NCBI GenBank assembly: GCA_963662395.1
Contig: OY759511.1
Span: forward strand, 4,278,001-4,342,000
Length of the DNA: 64,000 bases
Direction: 5' to 3'
Source: JAPOXR01 sp963662395
GTDB lineage: Bacteria; Pseudomonadota; Alphaproteobacteria; Rhodobacterales; Rhodobacteraceae
Positions 18,793 through 27,785 of the stretch are shown here, piece after piece. Numbering within the stretch: position 1 is the first letter of the stretch; every line of letters starts with the position of its first letter. The notes beneath the pieces are model-generated. The model saw only the letters and a program-made list of their open reading frames with translations, was not told the origin of the DNA and did not search any database. The translations under genes were made by a program, and so were the position numbers.

Positions 18793-19110
18793 CTATGGCA
18801 GCCATGCCGGGGGAGCGATGGCATCGACATGGCTCTTGACGTCCACGACCACCGGGCGCCCTGCCGAAAACGCCCTGTCCATCGCGCCCGCCAGATCCCC
18901 GGGCCTGTCCACCGTCAGTCCCGTCGCCCCCATCGATTCGGCAATGGCGGCGAAATCGGAATCCGGGAACAGCCACTGCCGGTCACTCGCCGCCGACCGG
19001 CCCTCGTAGCTCTCGACGCCGTTCTTCTCCTGATTCAGCGAGTGGTTGTTGTTCACGAGGATGACGACATGAAGGCCTTCCCTGACCGCGGTCTCGATTT
19101 CGGCGATCAC
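18793..19110 (-). pseudogene. TPP-dependent enzyme (acetolactate-synthase-like), C-terminal fragment only
   Basis: 105 codons from GTG 19110: IAEIETAVREGLHVVILVNN, NHSLNQEKNG, DFAAIAESMGATGLTVDRPGDL, GRPVVVDVKSHVDAIAP. This is the end of the C-terminal TPP-binding domain of acetolactate-synthase/benzoylformate-decarboxylase-like enzymes. The preceding GDG...NN region, the central domain and the PYR domain (about 400 residues) are missing. Sequence immediately upstream (19111 onward) is unrelated, so the gene is truncated. Confidence 0.82.
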
Positions 19111-19634
19111 GCTCCCGAACCTGTTGTTGTTTTTCGGATTAAAGTGTCGGGCAGCGCGGTGGATTTCCCGGTTCAGGCCGACGCCGAATCGCCCGGAAAC
19201 CGGATTGGTCCGGGAATCATTGAGCTGTCTTCTTTCCCAGGCAGAGTGTCTGCTGTCGAACTATGCTTGGCCGGCACTGGAGTCCCGGGGTATTCCGATT
19301 GCTGTGTTGGCAGGTTCCGATTTTTCATCGGGTTCTTGTCAGTTGAATGAAAGTGGCCCGCACGGATTGCCGTCCGCCACCATGATCTGCCTGACCCGGC
19401 TGCCCATTTTCAGTGACTTGCCGTTCTTGAATGCAGCCAATCGCCGGCACACCTTGCTTCGTGGCCGCAAAATACAGGATGAGCCAATCTCAAGGAAGAA
19501 TGCCGGATATTCGCACGTCCGACTTGCAGGAAAGGAGCGAACACGCAACCAATGGACAGATCAGTAACGCCAACTGCGAACAAGGTGGGGCACGGAGAAT
19601 TCGGCCCACATTGTACGTGAGCCACCTTCTGACC
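19111..19634 (-). other. Non-coding gap upstream of the truncated TPP gene
   Basis: About 520 bp with no supported gene, lying between the TPP-enzyme breakpoint and the 3' end of the ABC-transporter operon. The missing N-terminal part of the TPP enzyme is not present here on either strand. Confidence 0.5.
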
Positions 19635-20708
19635 CTATCCTTCTGACTCTACGCGCCGACCTGTGTCGGCATCGAACCAGTGAACATTTCCGGGATCGAC
19701 CTTCATCGCGATCTCTGAACCCGATGCGACATCAAGACGCTCCTGCAGCACACAGAGCAGCTTGCAGCCACCGGATTCCAGCAAGAGGTGTGTGCCGGCC
19801 CCCGTCGGCTCCACGAGGAGCACCCGTGCCTGAAGTCCTTCAGGCGAGATTTCAATGTGCTCGGGACGGATTCCCATGGTCACAACCTTGCCCGCAAGAG
19901 CCGATGGCGGATCGGCAACTGGCAGCCTGGCGCCATCTGTTAGTTGTATCGACGCGCTCCCATCCGGCTGCAACAGCCCGCTGATCAGGTTCATGGCGGG
20001 CGAGCCTATGAACCTGGCAACAAAGGTGTTGCAAGGTCGGTCATAGAGTTCCAACGGCATTCCGACCTGCTCCACATTGCCGTCGTGCAGCACCACGATC
20101 CTGTCGGCCATCGTCATTGCCTCAATCTGATCATGCGTGACGTAGATCATCGTATTCCCGAGTTCTTGGTGCAGCGTCTTGATTTCCGAGCGCATCTGCA
20201 CACGCAGTTGGGCATCGAGATTGGACAGCGGTTCGTCGAAGAGGAAGACATCGCAGTCGCGCACGATGGCCCGGCCCATGGCAACCCTCTGGCGTTGCCC
20301 GCCTGACAGCTGACCCGGAAGCCGTTCAAGCAGCGCCACGAGCCCCAAAATGTCCGCCGCCTGATGCACCGCGTTCTTGATTGCGTCGGCCGCTGCTCCA
20401 CGCATGCGCAGACTGAAGCCCATATTTCCGGCCACACTCATATGTGGGTAGAGTGCGTAGTTCTGAAACACCATCGCGATGTTGCGCTCATTTGGGGTTA
20501 GTTCATTGACGATCTCCCCGCCAATCCTGATCTCGCCCGTGGTTATGTCATCCAGCCCGGCAATAAGCCGAAGGAGTGTCGACTTGCCGCAACCAGACGG
20601 GCCAACCAGAGCCACAAATTCGCCTGCAGCGATCTGGATGCTGACAGATTTGAGCGCGTCAACAGCGCCGAACCGCTTGCCTACAGCGTCGATGTCAACC
20701 GAGGCCAT
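19635..20708 (-). CDS. Sugar-type ABC transporter ATPase (UgpC/MalK family)
   Basis: 357 residues; the last gene of the importer operon. It couples ATP hydrolysis to solute import through the two permeases encoded upstream. Walker A GPSGCGKST (36-44), Q-loop VFQNYALYPHM, signature QLSGGQRQRVAMGRAI, Walker B DVFLFDEPLSNLD and switch YVTHDQIEAMTMAD are all intact. The C-terminal 110 or so residues form the MalK-type regulatory OB domain (VTMGIRPEHIEIS). It starts 10 bp after the stop of the metallo-hydrolase gene. Confidence 0.95.
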   Translation of the reverse strand: MASVDIDAVGKRFGAVDALKSVSIQIAAGEFVALVGPSGCGKSTLLRLIAGLDDITTGEIRIGGEIVNELTPNERNIAMVFQNYALYPHMSVAGNMGFSLRMRGAAADAIKNAVHQAADILGLVALLERLPGQLSGGQRQRVAMGRAIVRDCDVFLFDEPLSNLDAQLRVQMRSEIKTLHQELGNTMIYVTHDQIEAMTMADRIVVLHDGNVEQVGMPLELYDRPCNTFVARFIGSPAMNLISGLLQPDGSASIQLTDGARLPVADPPSALAGKVVTMGIRPEHIEISPEGLQARVLLVEPTGAGTHLLLESGGCKLLCVLQERLDVASGSEIAMKVDPGNVHWFDADTGRRVESEG

Positions 20709-20718
20709 GGGTGCCTCC

Positions 20719-21465
20719 TCAGGGCCTGAACGCCCGGTCGTGACCTGGTATCACCAGGTCCGGAGCAAGTGCCTGTACCCGGTCGAGCGAGGCGTTGAGC
20801 TGTGACAATTGCACCTCGGAATACCAGTGCGAAAAGGAGCGGTGCCGGTATTCCGAGGCGACCATTGTCAGATCGCCGGCTACCAGGATTTTCTCCTGGG
20901 CAGTCTCAACCAGAAGCGAGATATGCCCGGCCGTGTGTCCGGGAGTCGGGATTGCGGTCACGCCGGCCATCAGTTCTGTCTCGTCCGCAACTTCCGTAGT
21001 GCTCGCCATCATCGATTTCTTGGCCTCGACGATCGGCCGGCCCTCGATTCCCGCCATTTCGTCCAGTTCGCCCGCGCCAAGGACCCACGGTTTCCCGGAA
21101 AGTTGAACGATGGCTGCAGCATGGTCGGTGTGACAGTGAGTGACGACGACCATGTCAATGTCGTCATAGTCCAGTCCTCGGCTCTGCAGCGCGTGCCACA
21201 GAATTGCGTATGCACCAATATGGTGGTTGCCGGGGTCGACCAGCAACGTCTGCTCGCCACGGATTAGAACTGTTGAGGCTACGGGAAGGAACCCGAGATT
21301 GGTTCGGAAGATCGGCTGAGGACCGGGCGCCACTCCTATCATCGCCTCCATCCGGTCCAGTTGCTGTTCCGGACTGGCAGCGAAGAAATATACGAGTTCG
21401 TCGCGATGCCAACGAAACCGGAGGCAAACCGGGTTGATAATGACCTCGACTTCGGGGGCGGTCAT
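20719..21465 (-). CDS. Metallo-beta-lactamase-fold hydrolase (lactonase-like)
   Basis: 248 residues from ATG 21465, preceded by AAAGGAGCTGGATC; its ATGA overlaps the upstream stop. The dinuclear zinc motif THCHTDHAAA is intact (H110, H112, D114, H115), with a later TPGHTAGHISLL and a final GHD. The overall layout resembles N-acyl-homoserine-lactonase-like members of the superfamily. Within this operon a hydrolytic step on the imported compound, for example lactone or amide opening, is more likely than quorum quenching, but that is inference. The substrate is unknown. Confidence 0.85.
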   Translation of the reverse strand: MTAPEVEVIINPVCLRFRWHRDELVYFFAASPEQQLDRMEAMIGVAPGPQPIFRTNLGFLPVASTVLIRGEQTLLVDPGNHHIGAYAILWHALQSRGLDYDDIDMVVVTHCHTDHAAAIVQLSGKPWVLGAGELDEMAGIEGRPIVEAKKSMMASTTEVADETELMAGVTAIPTPGHTAGHISLLVETAQEKILVAGDLTMVASEYRHRSFSHWYSEVQLSQLNASLDRVQALAPDLVIPGHDRAFRP

Positions 21466-22688
21466 GATCCAGCTCCTTTCGCCGGCGGATTGATTTCCAC
21501 GGCCGCGCGAACCCAGTCGAGGTTGCGGCGGGCCATGAAGCTGTAGTTGTAAAAGCTCACGCCGCTTGCAACCGGTGCGACGGCGGCGCATTGCGCGGCG
21601 AGACCTGCGCCATCGGCGGTCTGCGGCAGTATGGCTCTGAGAGCGGGGACCTGCGCTACGGTTTGCCCGACAGTGCCGGTGTACGCGGAAATGCTCCTGG
21701 TCAGGATGGAGGGATCCGTCTGGTAATAGGTCGGATGAATCTCATCGATATGGTCAAGGATGCGCTCGAGGTCGATGCCGTTCTGCCAGCGCCGTCCGTT
21801 CGGACCCATCGGATACAGCGGTCCAAAGTCGAGACAGCCCACCAGGACATCTCCCGAACCTCGCAGCGCAGCTGCAGCCTCGGCGGTCAGCGAGGACGGA
21901 CCGGTCTCGCGACTGCGCAGATACGCCGCCATCTGCCCGCCTGCGCCGGCTTCAATTGTTTCCCATCCCATAATTTCACGCGGTGCACCCTCCAACGTCG
22001 CGTCCACAGTGTCACGAACCCAGTCACGCACTGCGGCGGTGTCGACCCCGCCATCAGCCGAACGCGCGAGGCAGGCGGGGCAGAAGCAGAGGCTGGCCAG
22101 GAATTCCATGTCCGGGTCAAGTGGCACGCCGATCACTTCGTGGTGGTGGTCGTGACGCAATGGCAGATACTCGATCGACTCCAGAAGAACCCGTGTGAAT
22201 ATCCCCATCCCGGCGACATCCTGCATGACCGAGAGCACCAGGTCGCGCACTGACGCGTTGGAGGGACAAAGTGTATGGGTGATCCGGTCACCCCAGGGGT
22301 TCTCCACGACCAGGTCGGGATGTGCATTGCCAATTCCCGAATTGTGGAGGACCGGCATCCACGCCGTTAGCGAGATGCCGCGGTCGCTTGCGGCCAACGC
22401 AAGTTGCTCCCAGAACACGGGCCAATTGTCAGAAAGTGAGCTGATCGGCGGAGCAAGTGGATGTCGCTCGTGCCAAGCACCGGGACTAAAATAAAGCGCG
22501 CCAGGTTCGGGAAAATACACGCGCCGCCGTGGGTTGTGCGGCAGAAAGAACATCCCCGAATGGTACCAAGTGGTGATATAGAGAGTGTTGAGGCCGGCCT
22601 GTTCCACGGCCTCGAGCACCGTGTCGGGTCCCTCGTCGATAACGTCCCAGGGGTAGGCATAAAGGCCGAGGGGGGCGGTCTTGGTCAT
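21462..22688 (-). CDS. Uncharacterised TIM-barrel/glycosidase-like protein
   Basis: 408 residues. No family is recognised with confidence. The start PLGLYAYPWDVIDEGPDTVLE and AGLNTLYITTWYHSG resemble the first strands of TIM-barrel glycoside hydrolases, in which the substrate pocket faces loops rich in W, H and E. VLLESIEYLPLRHDHHHE and a CFCPACLARS cysteine pair (SLCFCPACL) are distinctive. There is no signal peptide, so it is cytoplasmic. ATGA overlaps on both sides (22685-22688 and 21462-21465) show tight coupling with the creatininase-like and metallo-hydrolase genes. Function unknown; possibly hydrolysis or recognition of the imported solute. Confidence 0.72.
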   Translation of the reverse strand: MTKTAPLGLYAYPWDVIDEGPDTVLEAVEQAGLNTLYITTWYHSGMFFLPHNPRRRVYFPEPGALYFSPGAWHERHPLAPPISSLSDNWPVFWEQLALAASDRGISLTAWMPVLHNSGIGNAHPDLVVENPWGDRITHTLCPSNASVRDLVLSVMQDVAGMGIFTRVLLESIEYLPLRHDHHHEVIGVPLDPDMEFLASLCFCPACLARSADGGVDTAAVRDWVRDTVDATLEGAPREIMGWETIEAGAGGQMAAYLRSRETGPSSLTAEAAAALRGSGDVLVGCLDFGPLYPMGPNGRRWQNGIDLERILDHIDEIHPTYYQTDPSILTRSISAYTGTVGQTVAQVPALRAILPQTADGAGLAAQCAAVAPVASGVSFYNYSFMARRNLDWVRAAVEINPPAKGAGS

Positions 22689-23485
22689 GGCGCAGTCTCA
22701 CTGTTTGTTGCAAGGGGCCAGGTGGCAAAATCCTCGATGAATTGCGCCACCGCAGTCACCATGGTGTCGAGGAGCGCTCGCCCCCGGTCTCCGGTGGCGA
22801 GTGTCGGCGCGCCAATGACACCGCTTGAACTCAGTTCCTTGAAACTCGCTGCCACTGAGACGGGACCTCCGGCAAGCAGGTCGGCGCCCAGATACGAGGA
22901 GCGGTTCAGTATAACATCGACGGCCTTGTCCATCTGGACCAGGTCCGGTTCCGTGGCGAGCATCAGCGACGTTTCCATTTCGCAGGCATGCATGATTCCG
23001 CCGGACTCCGAGTTGCGCCACTCTGCCAGTTCATCCAGCGCAAAGTCCCAGTAGTTGGCGGTTACGGCGGTTATCCCATGGTCATAGCGCAGGGTCTGGA
23101 TCAGGTTCTTCAGGAGGTTGGCATTGCCTCCGTGTCCGTTGAGGATCGCAATCCGGCGGAAGCCATGTCCGGCGAGGCTCTGCGCGACCTGACCGACAAC
23201 GGCAGAAAAGACTTGCTCGTCCAGCGAGACGGTGCCGGAAAAATCCCGGTGATGCGGGGAGAAACCGGTCCACACGGTCGGAGTGACCACCGCGGGATGG
23301 CGTTCGGAAGCGCGAACGGCTGCGGCCTCGCAGACATGACCAACCAGATGTGCGTCCACTCGCAGCGGCAAGTGGTGACCATGCTGCTCAAATGCGCCGA
23401 CAGGAATCACAACAACAGGAGCAGACGCAAGAAGGGCTTCCACTTCTTGCCACGTGAAATCACCCAGTCTGACCTTGTGCGCCAT
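22685..23485 (-). CDS. Creatininase-family amidohydrolase
   Basis: 266 residues from ATG 23485, chosen because GAGGGAGGAAGCG directly precedes it; the frame is open further upstream. Creatininase superfamily members are Zn/Mn enzymes that cleave cyclic or small amides. The metal-binding signature is intact: VGAFEQHGHHLPLRVDAHL (E33, H35, D44), FSPHHRDFSGTVSL, ILNGHGGNANLL and the late acidic MHACEMETSLML. Other members act on creatinine or formamidopyrimidines, or in mycofactocin maturation. The operon context points to catabolism of an imported amide. Overlaps the next gene as ATGA. Confidence 0.9.
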   Translation of the reverse strand: MAHKVRLGDFTWQEVEALLASAPVVVIPVGAFEQHGHHLPLRVDAHLVGHVCEAAAVRASERHPAVVTPTVWTGFSPHHRDFSGTVSLDEQVFSAVVGQVAQSLAGHGFRRIAILNGHGGNANLLKNLIQTLRYDHGITAVTANYWDFALDELAEWRNSESGGIMHACEMETSLMLATEPDLVQMDKAVDVILNRSSYLGADLLAGGPVSVAASFKELSSSGVIGAPTLATGDRGRALLDTMVTAVAQFIEDFATWPLATNSETAP

Positions 23486-23496
23486 CGCTTCCTCCC

Positions 23497-24501
23497 TCAT
23501 TCCATCTCGTCGATCCGCACTGGTCGATTCTCGGCCAGCGCAAGCTTCATCGCCCCAACCACGACCTCGGCCGCACGCGCCTCTTCCAGGCCCACGAGGG
23601 GTTCCTCTCCCGCCAAGGTTCTTGTGACGAACGTCTTGAGCGAAGCGGCCAGAGCGCCTTCCACTTGTCCGGCTGTGTCGATCGGCCAATGTGTGAGGTC
23701 GGGACGGGAAAATCCGGACGCGTGCAAAACGTTCATTCCGTGATCGGCACCTTCAATCTGTATCATGCCGCGGTCACCGATGACGTGAAATGCCGGATCC
23801 AGTGGCGCCGGCTGACTTGTCGGCAGCACCCAGGAGGACTCGAACATCGCGATGGTGCCATCCGCAAAGCGCAGTGTCGCGACGACCGCGTCGTGTGATC
23901 CATACGGCGCGCACTCACGCACTACCGCCTCGGCAAAGACGCGCTCGGGTGCAGAAGGGTTGATCGCCAGCGTCATCTCAATGTCATGGATCAAGGTCGA
24001 TGACAGCAGGTCAGTCCACGGCGCGTACTTCTCTATTCCCGCCCGGGTGCCGCGACGGCGTGCAAAGACACTGACCAGTTGACCAGCCGCTCCCGCAGTC
24101 ACCAATTCCTTCATCCGGGCAAAGCGGGGATCGGCATGAAGGATGAAATTGACAGCCGGTGCCGTTCCCATGCCGCGCAACTCCGAAACGAGTGCGTCGA
24201 CGTCTCCGAACGTTCGGCCCAAGGGCTTTTCCAGCATCATCGCCAGCCCCTTGCGCGCGGCTGCGACAGCCGGCATGCGGCGTGTGGTCTCGGGCGTGGC
24301 GATGCTCACCGCATCCAGCTCCTCGGTCGCCAGCATGGCTGAGACCTCCGTGTGTGTGCGGCAATCCAGTTCGGCGGCAACGGTCTTGGCGCGCGCAACG
24401 TCAGAATCGCATACAGCGGCCAGCGTGCAGCGCGGATCATCCCGGAAAATCCGTGCATGCAACGCGCCGATCGTTCCCACTCCAACTACGGCAATTCGCA
24501 T
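23497..24501 (-). CDS. Gfo/Idh/MocA-family oxidoreductase
   Basis: 334 residues. N-terminal Rossmann fold (RIAVVGVGTIGALHARIFRDD) for NAD(P), then EKPLGRTFGDVDALV with the conserved EKP lysine, and VSVFARRRGTR in the C-terminal beta-sheet domain. Members oxidise sugars, inositols and related polyols, usually after import by CUT1 transporters like the one encoded here. It lies between the permease genes (8 bp) and the creatininase-like gene (11 bp). A role in oxidising the imported compound is inferred. Confidence 0.92.
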   Translation of the reverse strand: MRIAVVGVGTIGALHARIFRDDPRCTLAAVCDSDVARAKTVAAELDCRTHTEVSAMLATEELDAVSIATPETTRRMPAVAAARKGLAMMLEKPLGRTFGDVDALVSELRGMGTAPAVNFILHADPRFARMKELVTAGAAGQLVSVFARRRGTRAGIEKYAPWTDLLSSTLIHDIEMTLAINPSAPERVFAEAVVRECAPYGSHDAVVATLRFADGTIAMFESSWVLPTSQPAPLDPAFHVIGDRGMIQIEGADHGMNVLHASGFSRPDLTHWPIDTAGQVEGALAASLKTFVTRTLAGEEPLVGLEEARAAEVVVGAMKLALAENRPVRIDEME

Positions 24502-24509
24502 TTGCCCCC

Positions 24510-25352
24510 CTAGCGTTCGGCGCCGGACAACAGAACCCGCGTGATGAGCCTGTTGAAAGCGATCATTACAAGTGCAACCGGCAGCAGCGTCAACACGGCC
24601 GCCGCCGCCTGCTGGCCAACCTCGATGTCGATGGTGCTGCGGAACATGCCCAGTGCGACGGTAGTGATCTTGACGTTGCTGGTGAAGATCAGCGGTGTAA
24701 GGAACTCAATCCATGACAGAATGAAGGCAAAGACAAAACCCGCCAGCAAACCCGGTCGCAGCAGCGGCAGGATGATTCGCATCATGACCTGAAGATCGGT
24801 GCATCCGTCGATGCGCGCGGCATCCTCGATTTCAGGCGGAAGCCGGTCGATGAAGGTCTTCAGAATCCAGACCTCGAAGGGAAGAATGAACCCCGAATAT
24901 GCCAGCATGAGGCTGAAATAGGTGTCGTCGATCCGGAGCCCGACGAATACCACGAACATCGGAATGAGAAAGATTGTCGTCGGCAGGAAATACACCGATA
25001 TCATTCCGCCCAGCAAAAGGTTCCTTCCCGGAAGCCTAAGCCGCGAAAAGGCATATGCGGCCGGGAGTGCAACGGTCACGCAGATCAGGGCAGTGAGCGT
25101 CGAGACTGCAAGGCTGTTTCCAATCCCTTCGCGCAGCGGCACAATGTGACCTGGCGTCAGTACGGCTCTGAAATGTTCGAAATAGAGCGTATCAGGCAGA
25201 AACCGGACATCGCGGGACCGGATCACAGATTCGGGCTGCAAGCTGGTCAGAAACAGCGCGTACAGCGGGAATGCCATCAGTAGCAGCACCGCTCCGGCCG
25301 AAACATAGATCGCCACGCCCCGAAGAAGTGCACGTCGCTGCCTCGGCCTCAT
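24510..25352 (-). CDS. Carbohydrate-type ABC transporter permease (MalG-like)
   Basis: 280 residues with six predicted membrane helices. The EAA loop that contacts the ATPase is visible as EIEDAARIDGCTDLQVMMRIILPLLRPG, typical of CUT1 MalG proteins. N-terminal LMAFPLYALFLTSLQPE is also standard. It overlaps the partner permease by 4 bp (ATGA at 25349-25352). Confidence 0.94.
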   Translation of the reverse strand: MRPRQRRALLRGVAIYVSAGAVLLLMAFPLYALFLTSLQPESVIRSRDVRFLPDTLYFEHFRAVLTPGHIVPLREGIGNSLAVSTLTALICVTVALPAAYAFSRLRLPGRNLLLGGMISVYFLPTTIFLIPMFVVFVGLRIDDTYFSLMLAYSGFILPFEVWILKTFIDRLPPEIEDAARIDGCTDLQVMMRIILPLLRPGLLAGFVFAFILSWIEFLTPLIFTSNVKITTVALGMFRSTIDIEVGQQAAAAVLTLLPVALVMIAFNRLITRVLLSGAER

Positions 25353-26320
25353 ACCCGTGCCTCAGCATGGCGGGCGAGAAACCTCCGAAACAACGTCACA
25401 AAAAGAACGACGAACAATGTAACAAGCAGCAGCGTGTAGGCCGCGGCCGAAGCGCGGCCGAGATCGAAGGATTGGAACGCTTCACGATAGACAAAGTAGT
25501 TCAGTGTGGTGGTTTGCCCAGCCGGACCACCGCGTGTCAGAACGAAGATCGTGTCGAACGCCTTCATCGCCCAAACGAACTGAATCAGTATCAGCGGTAC
25601 TGCAATTGGCAGCATCAGGGGCAAGAGGATGTGTCGGAAACGCTGACCGGTACTGGCACCATCGACAGCGGCAGCCTCGAAGACCTGCCTGGGAAGGCTC
25701 TGCAACCCGGCCAGAAAGAAGATCACCATGAAAGGTATGGCTTTCCATATTTCCGCGACAGCGATCACGTGCAATGCCGTCCAGCCGTCACCAAGCCAGA
25801 TCCGGTAGGTGTCGATCAGCCCCAGCCGTGTCAAGATCGCATTCACGAAACCCACGTCGGCATGGAACATCTGCCCCCAGAGGACGCCTGCTACAACCGG
25901 CGGAACCGCCCAGGGAAGGATTACCATCACTCTCAGGAACCCGCGTCCGCGGAAAGGCTGGTCGAGCAACAAGGCGATAAGGAAGCCAAGAATGGTAGTG
26001 ACCAGAGCGATGAGCAGGCCGAAATAGACAGTGCGGAAAACCGCATCAATGAATCCCGGACTGTCAAATAGGTCGGCATAGTTGCGCAGGGCGATGAATT
26101 CGCCAAGCTTGAGCCGAACCATGTCAAACTCTGAGACACTCAGAGTCAGCGTGAAGGCTGCCGGGTAGGCAAAGATGCATGCCACCAACGCCAGGGCCGG
26201 TGCGATCATCATGGCGGCGCGGGCAACCTCGCGCCGCCGCATATGCCCTCGCCGCCGCACCCGGTTAGTGCGGCGTGCTCCGGTCGCTGCTATTCTCGCC
26301 TTAGCGACGGCTGTCATCAA
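25349..26320 (-). CDS. Carbohydrate-type ABC transporter permease (MalF-like)
   Basis: 323 residues, six membrane helices after a basic cytoplasmic N-terminus. EAA loop FEAAAVDGASTGQRFRHILLPLMLP, and MKAFDTIFVLTRGGPAGQTTTL near the end, are diagnostic of CUT1 permeases. The assigned start overlaps the solute-binding-protein gene by 20 bp; the internal methionine of GHMRRREVARAAMM is a possible later start that would remove the overlap. Confidence 0.93.
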   Translation of the reverse strand: MMTAVAKARIAATGARRTNRVRRRGHMRRREVARAAMMIAPALALVACIFAYPAAFTLTLSVSEFDMVRLKLGEFIALRNYADLFDSPGFIDAVFRTVYFGLLIALVTTILGFLIALLLDQPFRGRGFLRVMVILPWAVPPVVAGVLWGQMFHADVGFVNAILTRLGLIDTYRIWLGDGWTALHVIAVAEIWKAIPFMVIFFLAGLQSLPRQVFEAAAVDGASTGQRFRHILLPLMLPIAVPLILIQFVWAMKAFDTIFVLTRGGPAGQTTTLNYFVYREAFQSFDLGRASAAAYTLLLVTLFVVLFVTLFRRFLARHAEARV

Positions 26321-27596
26321 TCAGGGAAACCGCCTCGTCCAGAGCTTCCTTGGGTGACATCTCCAATGCCAGCGCCCGGGAAATCTGGCCGGTGAGAATT
26401 TCCAACCACCGTTCCCGGTCGGTCGAGTAGCCGCCATCTACCGGATACTGGTACGATTGCCGAATGACCTCGGCGAAAGGCAGGTTCGCGACGACGTCAG
26501 GATGGTTGAGCGCAGCCTCGACAGATGGTGCCCAAGGGGAGGTCGCACCTTGCAGGATCTGGTTGTCCAGCGAGGTTGCAAGGCGGATGAACTGCGCGCC
26601 GCCATCAGGATTGGCAGCAAACGTCGGAACGGCAAGGAATTCGGATCCGTCAACTGATGCCGATGTCTCCAGCGCTGGGTAGGGGGCATACCCGGACCGT
26701 CCCTGGACAGCCGAGTCCTCACTTCCATTGGCAATGCCAGCAATGAATGGCCAGGTAAGGAAGAAACCGCGGTTTCCGGCCAGGTAGGCGGGCGACGCAT
26801 CGAAGACCCAAGTATAGGTGACGACCGCAGGATCGATCACCTTGTGTACGTGCAAGAGTTCGATCATGCGTGACAACGCCTCGACTCCCGCCTCGCTGTT
26901 CATGACAGGGTCAAGAGCTTCGTCGAGGAACCGGCCACCATTACCTTGCAGCATCGCGCCGAACGTAAAGATGTTGCCGACCCCGCCCCAGTTGTCGGTC
27001 AGGCCGTACACGTTGTTGTCGGGGTCCGTGATTGCCTTGGCATAGGTGATCAGGTCGTCCCACGAACCAGACTTGGCATGCCAGTCGGCCGGTGCTTCCG
27101 GATCCAGGCCAGCCGCCTCGCAGAGATTCTTGTTCCAGTGCATGATCGGACAACCGATTGTTACCGGAACACCGTAGCGACGGCCCTGATAGGTTGCGGC
27201 GGTGACTGAATTCTCGATCAGGCCGTTGGGAAGCAACTCATTCTCGACAAGGTCGGTCAGATCGGACAGCCAGCCCTTGTCTGCCAGTCCGGCCACCAGT
27301 GCTGCGGTAACGAAGACGGCATCGCCCGGGCTGCGGCGGGCGATCATGGTGGAGTTAAGCTTGACCGGCAGATCCGGGGTTGTGACCAACTCTATCGACG
27401 GTTCGGACCCATAAGCCTCGGCATAGGCAGGTGCGAGCGCCTGCAGGTAATCCATGTGCGAGCCCAGCAGGAGCTTGATCGGTTCGCTGTTGCCGGACGC
27501 AAGGGCGCGGCCCATCTGACCTAGCAAACTGCCGCCAAAGGCAGATGCACCTGCAGCCAACAGCAACCTGCGACGAGTTGGACTAGTACAAATCAT
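26301..27596 (-). CDS. ABC transporter extracellular solute-binding protein, probable Tat substrate
   Basis: 431 residues. N-terminus SPTRRRLLLAAGASAFGG fits a twin-arginine signal followed by a hydrophobic segment and ALASG cleavage site. The mature part has family 1 (MalE-like) binding-protein features (KLLLGSHMDYLQALAPAYAE, YGVPVTIGCPIMHWNKNLCEAAGLDP). ATG 27596 has a strong GGGAGG site (CGGGAGGTCATGTC). First gene of the transporter block, 189 bp downstream of the MlrC-like gene. The ligand is unknown; the family takes sugars, glycosides and related polar compounds. Confidence 0.92.
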   Translation of the reverse strand: MICTSPTRRRLLLAAGASAFGGSLLGQMGRALASGNSEPIKLLLGSHMDYLQALAPAYAEAYGSEPSIELVTTPDLPVKLNSTMIARRSPGDAVFVTAALVAGLADKGWLSDLTDLVENELLPNGLIENSVTAATYQGRRYGVPVTIGCPIMHWNKNLCEAAGLDPEAPADWHAKSGSWDDLITYAKAITDPDNNVYGLTDNWGGVGNIFTFGAMLQGNGGRFLDEALDPVMNSEAGVEALSRMIELLHVHKVIDPAVVTYTWVFDASPAYLAGNRGFFLTWPFIAGIANGSEDSAVQGRSGYAPYPALETSASVDGSEFLAVPTFAANPDGGAQFIRLATSLDNQILQGATSPWAPSVEAALNHPDVVANLPFAEVIRQSYQYPVDGGYSTDRERWLEILTGQISRALALEMSPKEALDEAVSLIDDSRR

Positions 27597-27637
27597 GACA
27601 TGACCTCCCGTTCAATTTGCTTCAAATTCCCGGCAGG

Positions 27638-27663
27638 TTGACCCAAAGCCGAAATCAAGTCAA
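27638..27663 (-). promoter_or_regulatory. TTGAC...GTCAA inverted repeat upstream of the importer operon
   Basis: A 5-bp perfect inverted repeat (TTGAC, 16 bases, GTCAA) lies in the 189-bp gap between the MlrC-like stop and the binding-protein start, about 40 bp from the ATG. It could be an operator or contain a -35 element. No convincing -10 box is seen, and short repeats of this size occur by chance. Confidence 0.22.
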
Positions 27664-27785
27664 GCACCGGTCCGTGTCGAAACACACTTGAAAACAAAAG
27701 CGGTCAATCGTGTTTCCGTCGCCTGATTTGTGGGAATTGCCTGTATCCGAAACCAGCTTCAGGTCGGATCTGGCCAAATGCTCAA

